A stretch of 18,760 bases of DNA, taken from the NCBI GenBank assembly GCA_017540945.1, contig JAFYAB010000142.1, forward strand, positions 1 through 18,760, given 5' to 3'. The translations under genes were made by a program, and so were the position numbers. Below are positions 13,628 to 18,760 of this stretch, piece by piece (the first letter of the stretch is position 1; every line of letters starts with the position of its first letter). The stretch is from Oscillospiraceae bacterium. GTDB lineage: Bacteria > Bacillota_A > Clostridia > Oscillospirales > Oscillospiraceae. Below the pieces are notes generated by a model. That model ran no database searches, was not told the DNA's origin, and worked only from the letters and a program-made list of their open reading frames with translations.

Positions 13628-14869
13628 ATGACCAACAAGCCCCTCATCGGCGCGGCGCTCATCGGCCAGTCCGGCGGCCCCTCCGCCGTCATCAACGCGT
13701 CCACCTACGGCGTCATCAAGACCGCCATGGAGAGCGAATACATCACCACTGTTTACGGCGCCAACCACGGCATCAAGGGCGTCCTGGACGACCGCCTGTT
13801 CATCATGAACGAGGAGGATCCCAAGGAGCTGGAGAAGATGCTCTATACCCCGGCCTCCGTGCTGGGCTCCTGCCGCTACAAGCTCGCGGACCCCGACGCG
13901 GACGAAACCGATTTCAAGCGCATTCTGGAGATCTTCCGCAAGTACAACATCCGCTATTTCTTCTACAACGGCGGCAACGACTCCATGGATACCTGCAACA
14001 AGATCAGCCGCTTCTTTGCCAAGAACGACTTCGAGTGCCGCATCATCGGCGTGCCCAAGACCATTGACAACGACCTGGCCGGCACCGACCACTGCCCCGG
14101 CTTTGGCTCCGCCGCCAAGTACATCGCCACCTCCATCATGGAGGTCAACCGGGACACCAAGGTCTACGACGTGGGCATGATCACCATCGTGGAGTGCATG
14201 GGCCGTCACGCCGGCTGGCTCACCGCCTCCGCCGCCCTGGCGAACCTCAAGGGCGAGGGCCCCGATCTGATCTACCTCCCCGAGGTGGACTTCGATATGG
14301 ACAGCTTCATCAACGACGTGAAGCGGGTCTACGAGGATAAGCACGACGTGCTGATCGCCGTCTCCGAGGGCATCCACTACGCGGACGGCTCCTTCGTCTC
14401 CGAGGCCAAGACCTCCGGCACCGACGGCTTCGGCCACGCCCAGCTGGGCGGCCTGGCCACCCGTCTGGCCGCCATCGTCAAGGCCGCCACCGGCGCCAAG
14501 GTCCGGGGCATCGAGCTGAGCCTGCTCCAGCGCTGCGCCTCCCACTGCGCCTCCGCCACCGACATGCAGGAGAGCTTTGAGGCCGGCAAGTTTGCCATGG
14601 AGTCCGCCCTGGCCGGAGAGAGCGGCAAGATGGTGGGCTTCGTCTGCAACCGCGTCGGCGGCTACAAGTGCGAATACGCCCTCTTCGATCTGGCCCAGGA
14701 GGCCAACACCGAGAAGAAGGTCCCCCTGGAGTGGATCACCACCTCCCACAACGGCGTGACCCGGGAGTTCTTCGACTACTGCCTGCCTCTGATCCAGGGC
14801 GACGTGCAGCAGCCCAAGGAGGACGGCCTGCCCTGCTTCGTCACCCTGAAGCGGGTCATGGCGAAATAA
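13628..14869 (+). CDS. PPi-type 6-phosphofructokinase
   Basis: 413 residues of the phosphofructokinase family, converting fructose 6-phosphate to fructose 1,6-bisphosphate in glycolysis. Seen: GQSGGPSAVINAS (13-25), YNGGNDSMDT (113-122), VPKTIDNDL (142-150), PGFGSAAKY and MGRHAGW (191-197). ATP enzymes carry GGDGS; here it is GGNDS (115-119), with Asp at the position that blocks the ATP alpha-phosphate, and PKTIDND carries the Lys (144) typical of pyrophosphate users. PPi is therefore the predicted phosphoryl donor, giving a reversible reaction. Catalytic Asp147 and Asp149 are present. Start ATG 13628 follows TTTGGAGGAACTACACT. It appears monocistronic: its own promoter and a strong terminator at 14870-14910. 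The coding bias toward C-ending codons suggests high expression. Confidence 0.93.
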   Translation: MTNKPLIGAALIGQSGGPSAVINASTYGVIKTAMESEYITTVYGANHGIKGVLDDRLFIMNEEDPKELEKMLYTPASVLGSCRYKLADPDADETDFKRILEIFRKYNIRYFFYNGGNDSMDTCNKISRFFAKNDFECRIIGVPKTIDNDLAGTDHCPGFGSAAKYIATSIMEVNRDTKVYDVGMITIVECMGRHAGWLTASAALANLKGEGPDLIYLPEVDFDMDSFINDVKRVYEDKHDVLIAVSEGIHYADGSFVSEAKTSGTDGFGHAQLGGLATRLAAIVKAATGAKVRGIELSLLQRCASHCASATDMQESFEAGKFAMESALAGESGKMVGFVCNRVGGYKCEYALFDLAQEANTEKKVPLEWITTSHNGVTREFFDYCLPLIQGDVQQPKEDGLPCFVTLKRVMAK

Positions 14870-14910
14870 GTTTTTTGGGGAGCCGCGCCGCGGCTCCCCA
14901 AAAATTTTTG
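14870..14910 (+). terminator. Terminator of pfk
   Basis: The stem GGGGAGCCGCG / CGCGGCTCCCC, overlapping at its tip, is flanked by TTTTTT on the left and AAAAATTTTTG on the right. It starts immediately after the pfk stop. Confidence 0.85.
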
Positions 14911-15031
14911 TATCTGTTCAGTCGCCCCCTTCTTCGTAGGGGCGGATGCCCACATCCGCCCTCGTTTGCAGGCAAAAATCGGCAGGCAGGGCCGATGTAG
15001 GCATCGACCCCTGCGGGCGACTGAACAGATA
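14911..15031. repeat. Nested inverted repeats: GTAGGG double hairpin (copy 3, decayed) inside a 17-bp outer repeat
   Basis: The outer arms TATCTGTTCAGTCGCCC (14911-14927) and GGGCGACTGAACAGATA (15015-15031) are a perfect inverted repeat. The inner double hairpin is 14936-14962 (stem GGGCGGATG / CATCCGCCC) and 14988-15014 (GGGCCGATG with CATCGACCC). It ends about 24 bases before the infC promoter and fills the middle of the 363-base gap 14870-15232. Confidence 0.85.
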
Positions 15032-15054
15032 TAAATATTTTTTTGTTTTTCCTC

Positions 15055-15083
15055 TTGACAAACGAGGCGAGGGACTATATAAT
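15055..15083 (+). promoter_or_regulatory. Consensus sigma-A promoter of infC-rpmI-rplT
   Basis: TTGACA (15055-15060), 17 bases, TATAAT (15078-15083): a perfect match to consensus in both boxes, fitting a highly expressed ribosomal operon. The predicted start is near 15090, giving a leader of about 140 bases. Confidence 0.92.
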
Positions 15084-15089
15084 AGCGGC

Positions 15090-15232
15090 GCGAAAACAAA
15101 GAAGGCTGCCTGCGCCGCCTCACCTCCCGCCAATGGCAAAGAGGTCAACACAGTACTTCCCGGGTCGTCCGGGTGTTTGTGCGGGTGCAGTCGGCATCCG
15201 CCTTTTTGTTGTATTTTATGGAGGTGTTTTTC
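15090..15232 (+). promoter_or_regulatory. infC operon leader with attenuator hairpin
   Basis: The leader holds CCCGG / CCGGG (15159-15173) and then a terminator-like hairpin GCGGGTGC (15181-15188) / GCATCCGC (15194-15201) followed by CTTTTTG, only about 20 bases before the infC ribosome site. In Firmicutes this operon is controlled by L20 binding to the leader and premature termination. I infer the same logic here; the fold has not been compared with the known L20 leader family. Confidence 0.65.
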
Positions 15233-15760
15233 ATAGCAGCGAAAATGACTCATCAGCTCAACGAAGAAATTCAGGACAAGGAGCTCCGCGTTATCGGGCC
15301 CGACGGGGCGCAGCTGGGGATCATGTCCAGCGAGGCCGCCCTGGAGCTGGCTGCCGAGCAGGAACTGGATCTGGTAAAGATCTCTCCCACGGCCAACCCG
15401 CCCGTCTGCAAGATTATGGATTACGGCAAGTACCGCTTCGACCAGATGAAGAAGGAAAAGGAAAACCGTAAAAACCAGCGCGTGGTGGAGATCAAGGAGA
15501 TCCGCATGTCTCCCGGCATCGACACCAACGATCTCAACACAAAAATGAAGAGCGCCTGCAAGTTCCTGAAGGAGGGCAACCGGGTCAAGGTCTCCGTCCG
15601 CTTCCGCGGCCGCGAGATGGCCCACACCAACATCGGTGAAGAGCTGCTCATCCAATTCGCGGAGGGCTGCTCCGAGGTCGCCAACATGGAAAAGAACCCC
15701 AAGCTGGAGGGGCGCTTCATGTTCATGTTCCTCTCCCCCAAGGCGGAGAACAAAAAGTAG
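15233..15760 (+). CDS. infC: Translation initiation factor IF-3
   Basis: 175 residues. IF-3 binds the 30S subunit, blocks 50S joining and checks the start codon-initiator tRNA pairing. Seen: QLNEEIQDKELRVIGPDGAQ, LGIMSSEAALELA, ISPTANPPVCKIMDYGKYR (the linker-edge motif), then the C-terminal domain VKEIRMSPGI-like segment, DLNTKMKSACKFLKEGNRVKV and RFRGREMAH. The ribosome site GGAGGTG (15220-15226) stands eight bases before an ATA codon at 15233; the first in-frame ATG downstream (15245) is too far from it and ATG 15218 has no site. I therefore favour the ATA start, as infC is known for rare start codons through which IF-3 represses itself. If ATG 15245 is used the protein is four residues shorter. 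It is first in infC-rpmI-rplT. Confidence 0.93.
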   Translation: MAAKMTHQLNEEIQDKELRVIGPDGAQLGIMSSEAALELAAEQELDLVKISPTANPPVCKIMDYGKYRFDQMKKEKENRKNQRVVEIKEIRMSPGIDTNDLNTKMKSACKFLKEGNRVKVSVRFRGREMAHTNIGEELLIQFAEGCSEVANMEKNPKLEGRFMFMFLSPKAENKK

Positions 15761-15826
15761 GACGGGATTCCGCCGTCCGCGCGGACAATTCGAAAAGTCA
15801 ACAATTCATGATAAGGAGAATCAACT

Positions 15827-16024
15827 ATGCCGAAACTGAAGACCCACAGCGGTGCCAAGAAGAGATTCAACCTGACCAAGACCGGTAAGGTTAAGCGGGC
15901 ACACGCGTTCAAGAGCCATATCCTCACCAAGAAGGACACCAAGCGTACCCGTCGTCTGCGCACGACCACCTACGCCGATGTCACCAACCAGGAAGCCATC
16001 AAAAAGATGATTCCTTACAAGTAA
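15827..16024 (+). CDS. rpmI: 50S ribosomal protein L35
   Basis: 65 residues, normal size, very basic. It begins [14 protein letters not shown], the universal L35 start, followed by [20 protein letters not shown] and RTRRLR. ATG 15827 follows AAGGAGAATCAACT. It is the middle gene of the conserved operon, 66 bases after infC and 19 before rplT. L35 sits in the large subunit close to L15 and 23S rRNA. Confidence 0.97.
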   Translation: MPKLKTHSGAKKRFNLTKTGKVKRAHAFKSHILTKKDTKRTRRLRTTTYADVTNQEAIKKMIPYK

Positions 16025-16043
16025 GAGATAGGAGGATATACAA

Positions 16044-16418
16044 ATGGCACGTGTAAAAGGCGCAATGATGACGCGCAAGAGAAGAAACAAGGTCCTGCGG
16101 CTTGCCAAGTCCTACTGGGGCTCCAAGTCCACCCACTTCAAGATGGCCAAGCAGGCCGTCAAGAAGTCCCAGACCTATGCATATGTCGGCCGCAAGCTGA
16201 AGAAGCGTGATTTCCGCCGTCTGTGGATCACCCGTATCTCCGCGGCTGTCAAGCCCTACGGCATGAACTACAGCTGGTTCATGTACGGTCTGAAGCAGGC
16301 CGGCATCGAGATGAACCGCAAGGCTCTGTCCGAGATGGCCATCGCCGACCCCAAGGCCTTCGAGACCTTGGTGGAGACCGCCAAGAAGGCCGCCAACGAC
16401 GCCAAGAAGGCGAAGTAA
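16044..16418 (+). CDS. rplT: 50S ribosomal protein L20
   Basis: 124 residues, slightly longer than the usual 117-119 through a C-terminal Lys/Ala tail ([13 protein letters not shown]). It begins [18 protein letters not shown], then [38 protein letters not shown] and [26 protein letters not shown], all classic L20. Strong AGGAGG before ATG 16044. L20 is needed early in 50S assembly and in many bacteria also represses this operon by binding its leader, consistent with the attenuator at 15181-15208. Confidence 0.97.
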   Translation: MARVKGAMMTRKRRNKVLRLAKSYWGSKSTHFKMAKQAVKKSQTYAYVGRKLKKRDFRRLWITRISAAVKPYGMNYSWFMYGLKQAGIEMNRKALSEMAIADPKAFETLVETAKKAANDAKKAK

Positions 16419-16436
16419 TTTGAGCCGCTGCGCGGC

Positions 16437-16478
16437 GCAATACAAAAGGCACTCCGGAAGGAGTGCCTTTTGTATTGC
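16437..16478 (+). terminator. Terminator of infC-rpmI-rplT
   Basis: A 19-bp perfect stem: the left arm 16437-16455 contains AAAAGGCACTCC, the loop is GGAA, and the right arm is 16460-16478 with GGAGTGCCTTTT. The T run lies within the descending arm. Confidence 0.88.
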
Positions 16479-16553
16479 GGGGAACAGGCCGCAGCCCCGC
16501 CCTCTTTCCGAATGCCAGCATCCGGAAAAAGGGAAACAACAGAAACGCGCAGC

Positions 16554-16582
16554 TTGTCAATGGGATCCAAATGTGTTATAAT
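16554..16582 (+). promoter_or_regulatory. Sigma-A-type promoter of the ion-channel gene
   Basis: TTGTCA (16554-16559), 17 bases, TATAAT (16577-16582). It lies about 60 bases before the chosen start and after the ribosomal operon terminator, so the channel gene has its own promoter. Confidence 0.82.
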
Positions 16583-16641
16583 CCTTCTGGGCAGGAAGTC
16601 TTTGTTCCAAAACACAAACCCTTCGGATCCGGGAGGCATTG

Positions 16642-18504
16642 ATGGTGATGAAACGAAGTGACACGACAAATTGCAGAAAACGCAATATCAAAAAACGATT
16701 CCTGTATTGGTTTGATAATCGAATGGCAAAAGGCTCCCTCGGCTTGATCCGGGTCCTGATCATTGCGACGGTTCTTTTGGCGCTTGTGATAGCGGCTGCG
16801 ATTATTTTGCTTGGGTTCAACGAGGACGGAGAAACTGCGCCCGTGCTTTGGGACAGTATTGCAACCGTGATCAACGCTTGGATGCCGTCCTTTGAAGACG
16901 GAAGTCCGGGCTATCTGATTTTGATGTCGATTACGGCGATTGCCGGCGTCCTGTTCACAAGCGTATTGATCGGTATTATCACCAGCGCGATTGAAGAGAA
17001 GATCATAGAGCTGAAAAAGGGCAATTCAGACGTGCTGGAAAGGGATCATACGGTGGTATTAGGCCTGTACTCCGGCGAATATACGTTGTTGAGACAACTG
17101 ATTCTCGCGGAAGCGGGAAAAGAAGCGTGCATTGTGATTGGCGAAGATATGGAACGCGGGGAGATGGAGCAGAGCATCAAAGAAAATCTCGAGGTTCCGA
17201 AAAATATAAAAATCGTATGCCGCACAGTGGACATCACCGATCCCGCATCAATTGAAAAGTGCTCGATTGAAACCTGCAAAACCGTTATTATCAGCCCAAC
17301 CGAAGACGCGCGCACGGTTAAGGCGGTTTTGGCGGTATCTGCGCTGCTGCAGGAGAAGGAAGCCGAGGGAATCCGCATCAATGCGATCGTCGCCAAAAAA
17401 GAACACCGGGTTCCGATTTCACTTGCGAATTCCCATAATATTTCAACAATCCAAACAAGCGAGATCCTTGCGAAGATGATAGCGCATTCCTGTACGCAGA
17501 CCGGTTTATCGGAGACGTTCCGGGAGGTGTTTAATTTTGAAGGCTCAGAGTTCAACCTGATCGATTTGGAAGGAATCGAGGGAATCTCATTTGAGGAGCT
17601 TATGCTGCGATTGGACAATGCGGTTCCGGTCGGGGTTCAAAGAGATGCCAAAGTCACAGTGAATCCTCCCTCGGACTATGTTTTGTCTCAGGGCGATCGC
17701 ATATTAGTCTTTTCAGAAGAAAAGGACTCTGTGAGCTTAACGGCGCCGTATCTTGACGCGGAAGCAGCACTTCCCGATCAGGCCTGGACCAACAAGGAAG
17801 ATATGACCGATACCGTGATTATCGGATACAACGAAACGCTCCCTACGATTCTCAAGGAACTTCCGGAAAATGTCGCGCACGTTTTCCTCAACAATTATAA
17901 GCTGCCGGAGACAGAGATGGCGGAGATTCAAAGAGTCGCGGAATCCAGAAATCTGCGTATTCAGTATCTGCAAGGAAATCCTCGCGTAGAAGAAGAGCTG
18001 CTTTCGCTGGCGAACATCGCGGAACATATCGTGATATTGAGCGATCACGAAAAAACGCCGGAAGAAGCGGACATGGAAGCGATCTTTATTCTTCTGAATC
18101 TGCGGGATATTCGCTCCAGATATCAACTGGCGTTTAATATTACGATGGAAATGCAATTGGAACGGAATCAGAATCTGGTGGGCCATGGAGATCATACAGA
18201 TTTTTTGGTGGCATCCAGTATGTCCTCGCTGTTCCTGGCACAGCTGGCAGAAAGCCCGGAATCGCTCTCGGTGTTCCGAGAAATACTTTCCAACGAGGGA
18301 AATGAGCTTTATCTGAAGAACGCGAAAACCATCCGTGCAACAGGCCGTTACACCGTGCGCGCGCTGCGAAGAGGCCTGCTGAAACAGGGATGTATTCTGT
18401 TGGGCTATCTTGACGGCGAAAAACACAGTTACTTTAGCCTCCCCCTTGATTCCGAGCTCGAGTTGTCGGCGGAAGACAGCCTGATTGTGATAGGAGAACA
18501 ATGA
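16642..18504 (+). CDS. CASTOR/POLLUX-type ion channel with two RCK-like domains
   Basis: 620 residues. Membrane segments lie at about 33-58 and 90-116, with a short pore-like segment between (VLWDSIATVINAW). The family's linker IGIITSAIEEKIIELKKGNSDVLE..HTVVLG (110-141) leads into the first RCK/TrkA-N-like domain, followed by FNFEGSEFNLI (298-307), ISFEELMLRLDNAVPVGV (315-332) and YVLSQGDRILVFSE (346-359), all characteristic of CASTOR/POLLUX/SYM8 channels. A second nucleotide-fold unit starts near TVIIGYNE (391-398). Plant homologues are nuclear-envelope channels for symbiosis; the bacterial role is unknown, probably gated cation flux. ATG 16642 is five bases after GGGAGG; ATG 16648 is an alternative. 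Codons are markedly more A/T-ended than in all neighbours, suggesting transfer. The plant-type filter motif is not recognisable. Confidence 0.85.
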   Translation: MVMKRSDTTNCRKRNIKKRFLYWFDNRMAKGSLGLIRVLIIATVLLALVIAAAIILLGFNEDGETAPVLWDSIATVINAWMPSFEDGSPGYLILMSITAIAGVLFTSVLIGIITSAIEEKIIELKKGNSDVLERDHTVVLGLYSGEYTLLRQLILAEAGKEACIVIGEDMERGEMEQSIKENLEVPKNIKIVCRTVDITDPASIEKCSIETCKTVIISPTEDARTVKAVLAVSALLQEKEAEGIRINAIVAKKEHRVPISLANSHNISTIQTSEILAKMIAHSCTQTGLSETFREVFNFEGSEFNLIDLEGIEGISFEELMLRLDNAVPVGVQRDAKVTVNPPSDYVLSQGDRILVFSEEKDSVSLTAPYLDAEAALPDQAWTNKEDMTDTVIIGYNETLPTILKELPENVAHVFLNNYKLPETEMAEIQRVAESRNLRIQYLQGNPRVEEELLSLANIAEHIVILSDHEKTPEEADMEAIFILLNLRDIRSRYQLAFNITMEMQLERNQNLVGHGDHTDFLVASSMSSLFLAQLAESPESLSVFREILSNEGNELYLKNAKTIRATGRYTVRALRRGLLKQGCILLGYLDGEKHSYFSLPLDSELELSAEDSLIVIGEQ

Positions 18505-18508
18505 AAAA

Positions 18509-18544
18509 GAGACGGCCTTTCCCAAGCCCGGGAAAGACCGTCTC
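18509..18544. terminator. Hairpin after the channel gene
   Basis: GAGACGGCCTTTCCC (18509-18523) pairs with GGGAAAGACCGTCTC (18530-18544) with one mismatch. The T run (TTTTTC) is on the minus-strand side, so it would work best for a minus-strand gene entering from the right, but it directly follows the channel stop. Confidence 0.65.
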
Positions 18545-18760
18545 AGATTGTCAAAAAACTTTGAAGCGCTTCCCATACAGGCTGATCAGGACAAAAGGGA
18601 ACGGGGAACAGGCAAAAGGAAACAGGAGAACGCCGTAGGGGCAAACATCGATCAGCTCACAATATACAGATACGGTGCGTAATACGCACGCCGGGATCAC
18701 GTTTTGTTCTTATCGCCAGCGCGGGCGGTATCTCGGGGTTTTCCAAAAGGGGGATGACCC
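18545..18760. other. Right-edge DNA without a supportable gene
   Basis: The 216 bases contain only short open stretches in all six frames and no ribosome site with a fitting start. A minus-strand fragment reading LLENPEIPPALAIRTKRDPG ends in a stop near 18657, and could be the end of a gene lying mostly outside, but I see no family signal. Confidence 0.4.

Noticed and set aside
13556..14749. Minus-strand open frame opposite pfk
   Set aside because: Shadow of the phosphofructokinase; repetitive Gly/Val/His/Asp translation.
17737..18576. Minus-strand open frame opposite the channel gene
   Set aside because: Antisense to a clear CASTOR/POLLUX coding sequence and crosses its terminator; no motif of its own.
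18635..18660. GTAGGGGC string near the right edge as another hairpin-family member
   Set aside because: No matching second arm follows, so it fails the pairing that defines the family.

Overview
The window looks like chromosome of a GC-rich, Gram-positive anaerobe of the Clostridia, probably Oscillospiraceae-like (inference). The signs are SLH-domain surface proteins, the Firmicute gene orders holB-ricT and infC-rpmI-rplT, a PPi-type phosphofructokinase, strong GGAGG ribosome sites, and intergenic DNA rich in hairpin repeats of the kind common in gut Clostridia. No transposase, phage gene, tRNA, rRNA or CRISPR array was found.

Layout, left to right. 1-335 is the end of an SLH-domain protein (+), followed by two terminator hairpins and a 25-bp inverted-repeat element. 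725-4311 is a minus-strand block: an M32 carboxypeptidase, then psuG and psuK (pseudouridine breakdown), with psuK promoter-proximal. Divergent from psuK, 4435-7041 carries holB (clamp-loader delta prime) and ricT (PSP1 family, long charged tail). 7042-7396 holds three short hairpin repeats and a terminator. 7397-8065 (-) is a small exported protein made of three SLH repeats. Divergent from it are an ECF sigma factor and an overlapping one-TM putative anti-sigma factor (8298-9453, +). 9571-13437 (-) runs xpaC-like gene, ung, small lipoprotein, M29 aminopeptidase. From 13628 (+) come a PPi-type pfk, then infC-rpmI-rplT with an attenuator leader, then a CASTOR/POLLUX-type two-RCK ion channel whose base composition differs from the rest.

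Three observations stand out. First, the ECF sigma gene and the divergent SLH gene appear to share one promoter type: TGTGACC, exactly 16 nt, then CGTT, once in each direction. This suggests a small cell-envelope circuit in which the sigma factor drives itself, its anti-sigma factor and an S-layer-type protein. Second, ung is an in-frame mosaic. About 80 codons of intergenic-repeat DNA lie just before its DNA-intercalation loop, and both ends of the gene also run through repeat-like DNA, yet the frame and catalytic motifs are intact. Third, a family of hairpins beginning GTAGGG recurs at six or more places; stem sequence differs from copy to copy while pairing is kept, and some copies are nested inside another inverted repeat. 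infC also appears to start at a rare ATA codon.
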